Assembly: GCA_902779915.1 (NCBI GenBank)
Contig: CACZDM010000001.1
Coordinates: 124,001 to 188,000, forward strand
Source of the DNA: Oscillospiraceae bacterium
GTDB lineage: Bacteria; Bacillota; Clostridia; Oscillospirales; Ruminococcaceae
DNA: 64,000 nt
Reading direction: 5' to 3'
The notes under the pieces are model-generated. The model did not search any database, had not been told where the DNA came from, and was given only the letters and a program-made list of their open reading frames with translations. Position numbers and translations under genes: made by a program. Every line of letters starts with the position of its first letter. Position 1 is the stretch's first letter. Below are positions 1 through 8,401 of the stretch, one piece after another.

Positions 1-116
1 ATAAAATTTGAAATTTATTAAAATTTAACTATAATATTATTCTACAATTTCTTTTATAATTTGTCAATAAATTTATTTTAAATTTTCGTTCATCGTTGTC
101 GTTTCAGCAATTTTGA

Positions 117-180
117 AGAATTTGAAACAAAACGCTTTGCGGGCTTTTTGCATTGTTTTTAGAATATACTCAAGGATATT
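117..180 (+). repeat. Partial copy of dispersed degenerate repeat (3' part)
   Basis: Contains the T-rich core followed by the word CAAGGATATT that recurs at 27.4, 29.7, 32.4 and 52.7 kb. It ends about 20 bases before the -35 box of the leader promoter. The rest of 1-116 is AT-rich with no gene visible. Confidence 0.5.
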
Positions 181-201
181 ATGATTTTTATATAAAGGGG
201 G

Positions 202-230
202 TTGACAAAATTTTGTTTTTGTGATATAAT
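202..230 (+). promoter_or_regulatory. Consensus sigma-A promoter of leader
   Basis: TTGACA at 202-207 and TATAAT at 225-230 are separated by 17 bases, with TGA immediately before the -10 box (extended -10). It should start transcription near 237, just ahead of the short leader ORF. Confidence 0.9.
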
Positions 231-262
231 AATAATATCTTATATTTTAAGGATTGATTTTT

Positions 263-313
263 ATGTATGCTGTTTTGAAATTGAACGATTTTCGATTTAT
301 TGACTTTATATAG
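263..313 (+). CDS. 16-residue leader peptide
   Basis: A short ORF with an AAGGA ribosome site encodes MYAVLKLNDFRFIDFI. Three of the last seven residues are Phe. Its TAG stop abuts the first of two mutually exclusive hairpin arms (314-324), the arrangement expected of a leader peptide whose translation controls termination. No similarity to a named leader peptide is claimed. The same interval could instead belong to a stand-alone small transcript. Confidence 0.5.
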   Translation: MYAVLKLNDFRFIDFI

Positions 314-374
314 GCTGCGCTTGCAGGTTTTTTGAGCCATGGCGGGTGCGGCTGCGCTCGCTGTGGTTCTTTTT
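314..374 (+). promoter_or_regulatory. Attenuator: competing antiterminator and terminator hairpins
   Basis: Bases 334-349 pair with 354-369 in a 16-bp stem (with G-U pairs) around the loop GGCT, followed by a run of T at 370-374, so this is an intrinsic terminator. Bases 314-324 can pair with 342-352 (11 pairs, four G-U), and that helix excludes the terminator stem. Ribosome position on the leader ORF at 263-313 would decide which helix forms. This is read directly from the sequence; the regulation is inferred. Confidence 0.6.
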
Positions 375-385
375 ATTACAATATA

Positions 386-440
386 AAAAGAGCTAAAACT
401 TATTGCTGTTTATTTTGAGTTTTGGCTCTTTTATTTTTTT
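386..440 (+). terminator. Second intrinsic terminator in the leader
   Basis: A 15-bp stem (386-400 with 418-432, one G-U pair) is followed by a T run at 434-440. It lies between the attenuator and a second short ORF, so transcripts of the ABC operon would have to pass two terminators. Confidence 0.8.
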
Positions 441-453
441 GGAGGATACTAAA

Positions 454-537
454 ATGTTACATATAATTAAATTTTTTATCTTTAGAAAGATTTTATTTGA
501 TGAACGATTTAAAATTTTATATATTTTTGAAAATTAG
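454..537 (+). CDS. Possible 27-residue second leader peptide
   Basis: An ATG preceded by a good GGAGG site (441-445) opens a 27-codon frame rich in Phe, Ile and Lys, ending at TAG 36 bases before the binding-protein gene. It could be a second leader peptide or a chance frame in AT-rich DNA; the ribosome site is the main support. Confidence 0.35.
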   Translation: MLHIIKFFIFRKILFDERFKILYIFEN

Positions 538-573
538 CTGCTAAATTTAATTTTTTTAGAAAGGTAGATTAAA

Positions 574-1554
574 ATGAAAATTAAAAAATATCACATTATA
601 ACAGCAATTATATTAATATGTTCTGTATTTCTTATTGTTTTCTCAAATTCAAATGTTAAACCTGAGCAAAAACAAATAGGAATCATTCAATTCATCGAAC
701 ACGACTGTTTGGATATGGCAAGAAAAGGGTTTATTGATGAGCTAGCCGAACAGGGCTTTGAAGACGGAAAAAACATTAAAATAGACTATCAAAATGCGCA
801 AGGCGATCAGAGCGTGTGTAACTCAATTGCAAGCAATTTTTTGGAAAATAGCGTCAAAAAAGACCTGATCCTTTCAATCGCAACCCCTGCTGCTCAATCT
901 GTTGCAAATCTAACCAAAACCGTTCCAATGCTCTTCACCGCAGTCACAGATCCCGTCTCGTGCGGACTTGTTAAATCAATCGACGAGCCAGGAGGAAATA
1001 TCACCGGAACTTCAGATATGGTCGCGGTTGAAAAGCAAATCAATTTGATAAAACAGCTAAAACCAAGCGCCAAAAAAGTCGGAATACTTTATTGTTCAAG
1101 CGAGGCAAATTCCCAAGTTCAGGCGCAAATTGCAAAAAGCGAAGCTGAAAAACTTGGCCTTCAAGCAATTGACTACACAGTCTCGAATTCAAGCGAAATT
1201 CAGCAAATGGTTGAATATATGGCCGGCTTGGTTGACGCAATATTCGTTCCAACTGATAATTTAGTGGTTTCATGCATGCCGCTGGTTAGCAAAATCGCAA
1301 CCGCAGCTAAAAAACCGATAATATGCAGCGAATCTGCTAGCGTTAAAAACGGCGCTCTAGCAACATATGGAATCGATTTCTATAAACTTGGCAAAGAAAC
1401 CGCAAAACAAGCAATGCAGGTCCTTCGCGGCCAAGAAACGCCACAAAAACTGCCCGTCCAATATCAATCTGATCCAAAACTTTCCATAAACTATGAAGTC
1501 GCCAAAAAACTCGAAATTGAAATTCCAGAAAATTTAAGGGGGCAAGCTCAATGA
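574..1554 (+). CDS. ABC transporter substrate-binding protein (COG2984/TrpX-like)
   Basis: A 326-residue exported binding protein of the periplasmic-binding-like family often annotated TrpX. An N-terminal hydrophobic segment (about residues 8-25) acts as signal or anchor; no clear lipobox cysteine is visible. The mature domain has family features such as LILSIATPAAQSVAN, FTAVTDPVSCGLV and IFVPTDNLVVS. It is followed by the permease with an ATGA overlap and then the ATPase, so the three form one importer. Family members are predicted to import aromatic amino acids such as tryptophan or tyrosine (inference from the family); the Phe-rich leader peptide upstream would fit an aromatic substrate, but the ligand cannot be read from sequence. 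Confidence 0.85.
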   Translation: MKIKKYHIITAIILICSVFLIVFSNSNVKPEQKQIGIIQFIEHDCLDMARKGFIDELAEQGFEDGKNIKIDYQNAQGDQSVCNSIASNFLENSVKKDLILSIATPAAQSVANLTKTVPMLFTAVTDPVSCGLVKSIDEPGGNITGTSDMVAVEKQINLIKQLKPSAKKVGILYCSSEANSQVQAQIAKSEAEKLGLQAIDYTVSNSSEIQQMVEYMAGLVDAIFVPTDNLVVSCMPLVSKIATAAKKPIICSESASVKNGALATYGIDFYKLGKETAKQAMQVLRGQETPQKLPVQYQSDPKLSINYEVAKKLEIEIPENLRGQAQ

Positions 1555-2423
1555 ACATCCTAATATCAACAATAACGCAAGGCCTGATATACGCAATTTT
1601 GGGCATTGGAGTGTATATAACCTTCAGGATTTTGAATTTTGCCGACATGACCGCTGAAGGAAGCCTCGGATTAGGGGGAAGCGTTTGTGCTGTTTTGGTT
1701 TCAAACGCTGTTAATCCCGTAACTAGCATTATTTTAGCAGGATTCATCGGGTCAGCGTCTGGCCTAGTGACAGGGGTTTTACACACAAAATTTAAAATCC
1801 AACCGATCCTTTCGGGAATTTTAACCATGATCGCATTATATTCTATTAATCTGAAAATAATGGGGAAGCCAAACATTTCTTTGATTGAAAGCGAAACAAT
1901 TTTTAGCTCAAAAGAAGGCGACCAACTGATAAATTTAATACTCATGGCAATTATTTGTTTAATAATTCTTGTTCTTTTAATCCTGTTTTTTAAAACCAGA
2001 CTTGGCCTTTCGATCAGAGCAACTGGAGATAATGAAGAAATGATGCGGGCGCTTGGAACAAACACAAATTCAAAAAAACAACTTGCGCTCTCAATCAGCG
2101 GCGGAATATGCGCAATATCTGGCGCGCTTTTGAGTTTAAATCAAGGATATTCCGACGTCAATATGGGAACAGGGACAATCGTCATCGCTCTTTCATCAAT
2201 CGTTATTGGAGAAGCATTAACCTGCAAAAATTCATTTCAAGCAAAGCTTGTTTCAGTGGTTTTTGGCTCGATTGCATATCGCCTGATCATAACATTGGTT
2301 TTGAATCTTGGCATGAACCCTCAAGACCTAAAATTGTTCACAGCAGCAGTTGCAGCCATTTTGCTGGGGCTTCCAAACATAAGAAAAACCATAAAAAGGA
2401 GTGTTATTAATGCTAAAAGTTGA
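1551..2423 (+). CDS. ABC transporter permease (TrpY-like)
   Basis: A 290-residue membrane protein with about eight hydrophobic segments of the branched-chain-amino-acid-type permease fold. The start codon overlaps the stop of the binding-protein gene by four bases, implying translational coupling. Motifs such as GLSIRATGDNEEMMRALGTN in the cytoplasmic loop are typical of the COG4120 permeases that pair with COG2984 binding proteins. It forms the membrane channel of the importer with the ATPase encoded next. Confidence 0.85.
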   Translation: MNILISTITQGLIYAILGIGVYITFRILNFADMTAEGSLGLGGSVCAVLVSNAVNPVTSIILAGFIGSASGLVTGVLHTKFKIQPILSGILTMIALYSINLKIMGKPNISLIESETIFSSKEGDQLINLILMAIICLIILVLLILFFKTRLGLSIRATGDNEEMMRALGTNTNSKKQLALSISGGICAISGALLSLNQGYSDVNMGTGTIVIALSSIVIGEALTCKNSFQAKLVSVVFGSIAYRLIITLVLNLGMNPQDLKLFTAAVAAILLGLPNIRKTIKRSVINAKS

Positions 2424-3141
2424 AAATTTATATAAAACATTCGCAAAAAACAAACCAGATGAAAAAAACATCTTTAATGGCCTGAATTTTTGCGCAAAAG
2501 CTGGCGAATTTATAACAATAATTGGCGGAAACGGCGCAGGAAAATCAACTTTGATGAACATAATATCAGGGCAAACACTTCCAGACAAAGGAAAAATATA
2601 TGTCGATGGCTCTGACATAACATATACCCCGCAACATAGGCGAGCTAAGGCTATAGGGCGGGTTTTTCAGGATCCGTTAAAAGGAACAGCGCCCGCCTTG
2701 ACAGTTGAAGAAAATCTTGCAATGGCAATGCTGAAAAATTCGCCTAAAAGCTTAAAATTCGCAATAGGCCAAAAAATTTCAGACCAAATGAAACAAAAAC
2801 TATCCTGTTTAAATTTGGGGCTCCAAGATCGATTAAAATCTAAAGTTGGGCTTTTATCTGGAGGGCAAAGGCAGGCCTTGACGCTTTTGATGGCAACAAT
2901 CGCCGAGCCCAAAGTTTTGCTTCTTGACGAGCCAACTTCCGCCCTTGATCCAAAGTCTCAAGATAACATTTTAGAGTTAATTGAAAAAATTTCTAATAAT
3001 TCGACCATGATAACCCTGATGATAACCCACAACATGGAGCACGCAACAAGGCTCGGAACAAGGACAATAATGATCAACTCCGGCAAAATTCAAATGGACA
3101 TTTCCGGCAGCCAACGAAAAAATATCCGCCCAAATTTTTAA
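2410..3141 (+). CDS. ABC transporter ATP-binding protein (TrpZ-like)
   Basis: A 243-residue ATPase. Walker A is GGNGAGKST, the signature is LSGGQRQALTLL, Walker B is VLLLDEPTSALD and the switch histidine lies in MITHNMEHA. The ATG at 2410 is chosen over an upstream GTG because AAGGAG ends at 2401, giving an 8-base spacing. It overlaps the permease gene by 14 bases. It powers the importer with the two preceding products, and the operon ends at the terminator that follows. Confidence 0.9.
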   Translation: MLKVENLYKTFAKNKPDEKNIFNGLNFCAKAGEFITIIGGNGAGKSTLMNIISGQTLPDKGKIYVDGSDITYTPQHRRAKAIGRVFQDPLKGTAPALTVEENLAMAMLKNSPKSLKFAIGQKISDQMKQKLSCLNLGLQDRLKSKVGLLSGGQRQALTLLMATIAEPKVLLLDEPTSALDPKSQDNILELIEKISNNSTMITLMITHNMEHATRLGTRTIMINSGKIQMDISGSQRKNIRPNF

Positions 3142-3168
3142 ATGATTTAATATATTTTTGATTAAAAG

Positions 3169-3213
3169 CCCCCAACTTTAAGCAAAAAACGCCGCTTAAA
3201 AGTTGGGGGTTTT
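3169..3213 (+). terminator. Intrinsic terminator of the ABC operon
   Basis: CCCCCAACTT...AAGTTGGGGG stem with an extended lower part and a following T run closes the ABC operon 27 bases after the ATPase stop. Confidence 0.85.
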
Positions 3214-3259
3214 ATTATGTAGGTATTTTTAATTGTCTTTCACGAGGTAAACTCAGGAA

Positions 3260-3550
3260 CTAGTTGCGTCCTAAAGAGTCCTCTATAGCGTTAAGCCTTT
3301 CGCCTTGATTATACAATGCTTGAGCCATATTTCTGGTTATATCGAGGATTTTTGAAGATAACTTCGCCGCTGCTTCCAAAATCTTAGTTCGTTCAGGGCT
3401 GCCAGGCGGCTCAGCATTAGCCGCTGCTGCTACTAGCTTCATCAATCCATCCTGCATTTTAGTTACGTCCGCCATGTCATAACCAGGCCCTCCTCCAGCA
3501 ACCTGTTCTAATGAATCCTTTTTAAGCTCATTGCTTTTGTTCTCTTTCAT
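3260..3550 (-). CDS. GG-leader secreted peptide, short Lys-rich leader type
   Basis: A 96-residue peptide. The leader is short and charged and ends in LKKDSLEQVAGGG (about residues 9-21), the double-glycine cleavage motif used by C39-peptidase ABC exporters. The core is Ala-rich and helical, without cysteine, and ends in LNAIEDSLGRN. The ATG at 3550 is preferred over an upstream TTG because GGAG sits seven bases before it. A consensus promoter lies just upstream. Related short leaders occur at 51.0 and 51.7 kb. Whether the product is a bacteriocin, a signal or another exported peptide is unknown; no exporter gene is in this window. Confidence 0.75.
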   Translation of the reverse strand: MKENKSNELKKDSLEQVAGGGPGYDMADVTKMQDGLMKLVAAAANAEPPGSPERTKILEAAAKLSSKILDITRNMAQALYNQGERLNAIEDSLGRN

Positions 3551-3592
3551 CCAAAATCTCCGCTTCAATAAAAATAAAAACCCCCTAAAATT

Positions 3593-3621
3593 ATGATATC
3601 ACAATCAAGCGCAAATGTCAA
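3593..3621 (-). promoter_or_regulatory. Sigma-A promoter of GG-leader peptide gene
   Basis: On the minus strand, TTGACA (3621-3616) and TATCAT (3598-3593) are separated by 17 bases with TGA before the -10. The layout is nearly identical to the dapF promoter at 27.17 kb. Confidence 0.85.
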
Positions 3622-3876
3622 GATTAAATTTTAAAAATAATTAATTTTTTTAAGGCGTGTGAATGATATGTGTTGAAATTAATATGGACACTCCAAACCA
3701 ACATCAACAATCCTCCGCGCTCTCGCAGCAAAAACGATGAATACTTCCTGCTTATCCAAGATTTTAAAAAATAATCACGCTATTTAAAACCAGAAAATAT
3801 ATCATCAAATAATTTTTTGCGACGAATAATTTATATAATAATAAGCAAAAATTTTAAAATTCATACCCAAATCCCC
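3622..3876. other. Intergenic stretch, no gene seen
   Basis: AT-rich spacer between divergent promoters. No ORF with a ribosome site and no convincing hairpin were found. Confidence 0.5.
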
Positions 3877-3908
3877 TTGACTATTTAATTTTTTTGTGAT
3901 AATATAAT
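3877..3908 (+). promoter_or_regulatory. Sigma-A promoter of surface protein gene
   Basis: TTGACT at 3877-3882 is followed after 17 bases by TAATAT (3900-3905), overlapping a TATAAT at 3903-3908. TGTGA precedes the -10. Confidence 0.7.
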
Positions 3909-3971
3909 ATTTAAGGGAGGTTTTATATTTTTGATCACGAAGAGTGTTTCTTTGATTGGGAGGGAAAAATC

Positions 3972-5267
3972 ATGAAAAAACTAAACAAAATATTATCGTT
4001 ATTCACAACAATTTTCATTGCTATTTCGCTTTTTTTAGTTGGTCCAGCCGGACGCACATTAAACAGAACAGAGATTAGAGCAGAGCTCGAAAAGCTAAAT
4101 ATTCAATATCAAAATGCAAGTCGGAACGCTTTGAAAGATCGCCCAGGCTGGCTTAACCTATTCACTGACGTTCTAACATACGCTCAAGCAGCAGAAACAG
4201 ATGTTAAAATTAGCCCGCGCCCTGAAGAAAAAAAAGACAATTGGGCAGACTATATTGATCGGGATGGCGGATTCACTGCGATTTCCGGAGAGGGTGATGT
4301 TGTTGACAAAAGCAACATCCAGGCTATGCTTGCTAATTTTAATCACAATGAACGGTTTTTTCAAAGCAATTGGCGTGTTAAAGATGACTATCATCTTCTT
4401 CAAGACTGGGGCGCTTTATACTATACTGTTGAGCATAAAAACGGGCAAGTTAAGCCATATAGAGCAATTGTCTACGATAGCAACGATAACAATCAAAATG
4501 GCGATCATATCTACGGAAGATTTGGCAATAAAATAAGAGAAATCTATAATCTAGATCCGATCTTGAATGCAAATTGTCATGATATGCTTTGTTTGAGAGC
4601 TGTTTTTAGGGCTATAAAAGCCTTGGATGGAGATGTTGACGACAATCTGACCCAAATGCTGGACCGTTTTTTTACCAGTGGCGCATATAAAAAGTTAATC
4701 AAATTACTTGCAAATGATGCCGAAGTAAAAAATCTTCTGGGATTACATGAGGATTTTTCGCCGGGCAATATGCAAAATCCAAGAACGAATCCCGTTGAAA
4801 GCAACAAAGCCATTTCAAAATTTATAATTGGCGCATACTACGGCTGGGACAATGCCTATAAAAATGATTCTGTGCTTGATGATACTATGAAGGACAAAAA
4901 TGGAACAAAATATCAGATTGTTTGTGAGCCTCAAAGCGGATATGTTTCAACCATAATCAAGACTCGCTCAGATCGGGCTCCTGGAACTTTTGAAATCACA
5001 GAAAAAAATCAAAATTCAGCTCCAACAACAGCAGTATTTGTGACAATGTCTCCAGATCCAAACAAAAATTTGGCCGAAAGCTCTCCGCCTCCAAAAAATT
5101 CAACAAGTTCGTTTGAAGAGGATGACGACAAAGACTATATAGTCAGAGACACTGGTTTTGGCGCCAGCCACATTGCTCTTTTGCTGGTTTCTCTTGGGGT
5201 TTTGATTATATTAGCAGCAGGACTCAGTTATATTGTCATAATCCGCAGAAAAAAACACGCTGAATAA
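3972..5267 (+). CDS. Exported membrane-anchored surface protein, paralog of the gene at 8.4 kb
   Basis: A 431-residue protein of unrecognised family. It has a Lys-rich N-terminus and hydrophobic signal segment (about residues 9-27), a soluble domain of about 350 residues, a Pro/Ser/acidic linker and a C-terminal membrane helix (about 400-422) ending in RRKKHAE. The domain shares GWLNL, the run LANFNHNE/LTNFGHND, SNWRVK, DWG.[IL]YYTV and KIREIY.LDP with the protein encoded convergently at 8402-9613. No LPXTG sorting motif is present; the anchor is a transmembrane helix. Its gene has its own promoter and terminator. The role is unknown; an extracellular or wall-facing function is inferred from topology. 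Confidence 0.75.
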   Translation: MKKLNKILSLFTTIFIAISLFLVGPAGRTLNRTEIRAELEKLNIQYQNASRNALKDRPGWLNLFTDVLTYAQAAETDVKISPRPEEKKDNWADYIDRDGGFTAISGEGDVVDKSNIQAMLANFNHNERFFQSNWRVKDDYHLLQDWGALYYTVEHKNGQVKPYRAIVYDSNDNNQNGDHIYGRFGNKIREIYNLDPILNANCHDMLCLRAVFRAIKALDGDVDDNLTQMLDRFFTSGAYKKLIKLLANDAEVKNLLGLHEDFSPGNMQNPRTNPVESNKAISKFIIGAYYGWDNAYKNDSVLDDTMKDKNGTKYQIVCEPQSGYVSTIIKTRSDRAPGTFEITEKNQNSAPTTAVFVTMSPDPNKNLAESSPPPKNSTSSFEEDDDKDYIVRDTGFGASHIALLLVSLGVLIILAAGLSYIVIIRRKKHAE

Positions 5268-5292
5268 ATTTGTAATATACATATAATTTTTC

Positions 5293-5333
5293 GACGCATT
5301 GATATTTTTTAGATCGATGCGTCCTTGTTTTTT
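5293..5333 (+). terminator. Intrinsic terminator; one arm of a long inverted repeat
   Basis: GACGCATTGAT (5293-5303) pairs with ATCGATGCGTC (5313-5323), followed by T-rich sequence. Almost the same sequence lies inverted at 8354-8382, beyond the end of the paralogous surface gene. Confidence 0.8.
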
Positions 5334-5351
5334 AGCTTATATAAAAAGCGC

Positions 5352-5380
5352 TTGACAATATCACGAGAGTGTTTTATAAT
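5352..5380 (+). promoter_or_regulatory. Consensus sigma-A promoter
   Basis: TTGACA (5352-5357), 17 bases, TATAAT (5375-5380). It drives the VOC-family gene and probably the YfhO-family gene. Confidence 0.9.
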
Positions 5381-5419
5381 ATTGGATAATGTTTACTAGA
5401 AAGAGGAGTTTTGATAAAA

Positions 5420-5869
5420 ATGAATGCGGTTGCATATTTACAGTTTGACGGAAACGCTAAAGAAGCGATTGAATTTTATGAAAAGGCATTAAACGCGGAC
5501 AAAGTCAGATTTTTGACGTTTGGTCAGATGCCAAATCTTGATCTGAGCCCAGAGGAAAAGAACATGATAATGGACGCCTATATTGAATTTTCTGGAAATG
5601 TTTTGATGTTGAGTGATGTTTTGCCCTCCATGCAGCAAACAGTTGGCAAGGTTTTGCGCGGAAACAATGTTTTGATCAGTTTAATAGGCGCAGACGATAA
5701 ACAAAATAAAGAGTGGTTTGCCAACCTTTCAGAAGGCGGCCAAACGATTATGCCTGTTTCGAGAGTTCCTTGGTCTGGAAGTTTTGGAATGCTGGTTGAT
5801 AAATTCGGAGTTGTTTGGAAATTTAACAGTGACGCTAGAAATTTTATTGATGGTTTTGACTCGAAGTAG
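5420..5869 (+). CDS. VOC-superfamily protein (PhnB/glyoxalase-like)
   Basis: A 149-residue protein of the PhnB-like vicinal-oxygen-chelate family, recognised from the start AVAYLQFDGNAKEAIEFYEK, the internal LMLSDVLP and the C-terminal WSGSFGMLVDKFGVVWKFN. ATG 5420 is chosen over a TTG at 5411, which sits too close to the GAGGAG site at 5403-5408. Members bind small molecules or metals in a paired beta-alpha-beta-beta-beta fold; the reaction, if any, is not known here. The gene lies inside the segment flanked by inverted repeats and is followed by the YfhO-family gene after 54 bases. Confidence 0.85.
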   Translation: MNAVAYLQFDGNAKEAIEFYEKALNADKVRFLTFGQMPNLDLSPEEKNMIMDAYIEFSGNVLMLSDVLPSMQQTVGKVLRGNNVLISLIGADDKQNKEWFANLSEGGQTIMPVSRVPWSGSFGMLVDKFGVVWKFNSDARNFIDGFDSK

Positions 5870-5923
5870 TTTCAATATTTACTATATATCGAAAATGGCG
5901 AGATGCGCGGAGCGTGAACTTTA

Positions 5924-8368
5924 ATGGGTTTAGTATCCAAAACTAAAAAACCATACTTTATATTGACTTTTCTGATATTAATCAGTTGTCTGTTAATATA
6001 TCACAGCTGTGTGTTTGGAAACAATTTTTTCATGTTTGGTGACATAGGCTCCGACACAGAGTCTCAATATCTCATGTGGTATAGCTCTATTGTTGACAAA
6101 ATTCGAGCTGGAACGTTTTGCTTTTGGGATTTTAAAAACGGCTTCGGAGCAAGCATTGCGCCACAAAGTTTATATGACCCGTTTCAACTTTTGATTTGCG
6201 GTTTTGGAGCGATTTTTGGAGCTTCATCAATTCCATATTTTTTGGTATATGTTAATATATTTAAGATAGTTTTAGCAGGACTGTCTATGTGTTATTTTTT
6301 AAATTGTTTTGATTTATCCGACAAAGTCAAAATAATATCATCATATATGTATGCTTTTAATGGGTTTATGATTGTTTGGGGCCAGCACTATAGTTTTGCA
6401 ACCATTGCTGTCTATTTGCCCCTTCTTCTTGCAGCAATTGAAAAATCTATTTTTAATCGAAAAAAATGGATTTTTTTAACAATAATAACAGCAATTATAG
6501 GAATATATAGTTTCTATTTTTTATATATGTCTTTGATCACAGCGTTTATATATTGCGCGTTTAGAATATCTGGCAATAATTATAATATTAAAGAATGTTT
6601 TAAGATTTTTTCGAGAAACTTTTTTGCAGTTTGTTTGGGGACAGGATTGGCGTGTTTTTCAATATTACCGTGTGTATATGTTATTTTAAACGTGTCGCCC
6701 AGAATATCAAGCGACGTCAATATATTGGAGGCTTTGGCTTCAAATTTTTGCTTTTTTAACAAAGGATATTATTACATGCTTATCTGCCGAGCATTTTCCA
6801 GTAATTTGCAAGGAACAACCAGCTTTTCAGGATATATTAATTACTATGAGTCATTGAATTTTTGCTGTTCCAATTTGTTTGTTTTTCTTGCGTTTCAGTA
6901 TGTTTTCTCTATCTTTGGCAAAAATATTCCTAAAAAAGAAATATATAAAAGAAGCATCATAATTTTCCTATTGGCGTTTGCATTTTTCCTCAAAATTGGA
7001 GGTTTTATTTACAACGGATTTGCATACAGTATGTGTCGGTGGACATTTGCTGTTATTCCTGTTTTGATCCTTTTGTCGGCTAAAATGCTAAATGAGATTG
7101 TGAAGTCAAAAAAAGTTAGTGTGGCTGGGGCTGTTTGCTACTTTTTGCTGGCTTTTGCGGTTTATATTTTCGCATATAAAAATATGAGCTCAAACAAGGA
7201 ACATCAAATAAAAATCAACATTATTATTTTATTTTTAACTGCAATTTGTGTTGGGGTAGTTATGTTGATATACTGTTTTAAAAAAGTGAATATGTCGAAA
7301 AAAGTTCTGTTTTTAGCTTTAATTTCAATAATATCCGTCAACATGATTTCCGACAGCCACACGTCTGTTAACTCTCGAGATCTTATAAAAAAAGACGGCG
7401 ACTATATATCTTCAGTTTATAATCAAAATATTGCAAATGCTGTCAAATATTTGAGAACAATTGATCCTTTTTTTTGGAGAGCTGAAAAAACATTCACATC
7501 TGGCCCTTTAAACATGTTGGATCCTCTGGCTCAAAATTATTACGGAATCAACACATACAACTCTTTAATAAATAAAAATATATTGAAATTTAATCAAAAT
7601 ATTTGGAAAAATATACAAAAATATGCATTTTCATATCAGCGATTTAATGATGCTAAACAAGACCACATAAAGGCTTCTTTGGTTGGCTTGAAATATATTC
7701 TCTCTGATAGTGATGAAAAAATAAATGGATTCACAAATATTGCTAAATTTGGGGATATTTTCGTTTGGAAAAATGATTGTGAAGTCGCGATTGGAAGATT
7801 TTACACTAAAGCCATAAATAAATCTTTTATTGAAAAAAATAAATATACCGCCGAAAATGTTTTGCAAGAACTTAAAAATGAATCCATCATAGAAAAAAAC
7901 GGATATAATGTCGACAGCATTTTAACTGACGCTTTGATTTTAGAAAATGATGAATTTAACATTTCCGACTCGGATCTAGATTATTATCAAACCGAGCATT
8001 CAAATCAAGAATTGCTGGACAGGTTCGAAAAAATGCCGCTGGTTGAATTTAAAATTGGAGAAAATGATGAATTTTTAAGCGGCGAGGCAAATGTTTCGCA
8101 AAGTGGAATACTTTTGATAACTGTCCCATATGAAGGAGGATGGAACGCATATGTTGATGATGAAAAAGCAGACATTTTGCAAGCGTTTTATGGTTTTTCA
8201 GCTTTAAAACTTGACCCCGGAAAGCATAAAATAGAATTAAAATTCACGCCGCCTTTGCTTTGGGAAGGTTTTATAATCAGTTTGATATCATTGCTTTTTG
8301 TGGTTATTATTTTAATATGTCAAAAATTTCTCATTAGGTCGACAAAAAACAAAGACGCATCGACTTAA
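5924..8368 (+). CDS. YfhO-family polytopic membrane protein
   Basis: An 814-residue membrane protein. The N-terminal half has about twelve hydrophobic helices; a soluble extracytoplasmic region follows (about 470-780), and a final helix near 785-805 precedes a basic tail. FGDIGSDTESQYLMWYSS near the start, MSKKV before the last helices and the late block VPYEGGWNAYVDDEKAD...KLDPGKHKIELKF match the YfhO family (GT-C-like fold), whose members in Bacillus glycosylate lipoteichoic acid. Such a role in cell-surface glycosylation is inferred from the family. The TAA stop (8366-8368) lies within the loop of the opposite-strand terminator of the next gene. Confidence 0.85.
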   Translation: MGLVSKTKKPYFILTFLILISCLLIYHSCVFGNNFFMFGDIGSDTESQYLMWYSSIVDKIRAGTFCFWDFKNGFGASIAPQSLYDPFQLLICGFGAIFGASSIPYFLVYVNIFKIVLAGLSMCYFLNCFDLSDKVKIISSYMYAFNGFMIVWGQHYSFATIAVYLPLLLAAIEKSIFNRKKWIFLTIITAIIGIYSFYFLYMSLITAFIYCAFRISGNNYNIKECFKIFSRNFFAVCLGTGLACFSILPCVYVILNVSPRISSDVNILEALASNFCFFNKGYYYMLICRAFSSNLQGTTSFSGYINYYESLNFCCSNLFVFLAFQYVFSIFGKNIPKKEIYKRSIIIFLLAFAFFLKIGGFIYNGFAYSMCRWTFAVIPVLILLSAKMLNEIVKSKKVSVAGAVCYFLLAFAVYIFAYKNMSSNKEHQIKINIIILFLTAICVGVVMLIYCFKKVNMSKKVLFLALISIISVNMISDSHTSVNSRDLIKKDGDYISSVYNQNIANAVKYLRTIDPFFWRAEKTFTSGPLNMLDPLAQNYYGINTYNSLINKNILKFNQNIWKNIQKYAFSYQRFNDAKQDHIKASLVGLKYILSDSDEKINGFTNIAKFGDIFVWKNDCEVAIGRFYTKAINKSFIEKNKYTAENVLQELKNESIIEKNGYNVDSILTDALILENDEFNISDSDLDYYQTEHSNQELLDRFEKMPLVEFKIGENDEFLSGEANVSQSGILLITVPYEGGWNAYVDDEKADILQAFYGFSALKLDPGKHKIELKFTPPLLWEGFIISLISLLFVVIILICQKFLIRSTKNKDAST

Positions 8369-8382
8369 AAAATCAATGCGTC
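8342..8382 (-). terminator. Intrinsic terminator of the second surface gene; inverted copy of 5293-5323
   Basis: On the minus strand GACGCATTGA pairs with TCGATGCGTC (one mismatch) and is followed by a T run. The reverse complement of 8354-8382 nearly matches 5293-5323. The end of the YfhO-family gene is embedded in it. Confidence 0.75.
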
Positions 8383-8401
8383 ATAGCCCTGTTTGGCTTA
8401 T

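Noticed and set aside
334-374. Possible T-box antiterminator (GGGTGCGG near the leader hairpin)
   Set aside because: The conserved T-box core GGGTGGNACCGCG is absent and no specifier loop could be drawn; a leader-peptide attenuator explains the pairing better.
1343-2065. 240-codon open frame on the minus strand
   Set aside because: It lies wholly opposite the ABC binding-protein and permease genes, has no ribosome site and no recognisable domain; it is a shadow of the real genes.
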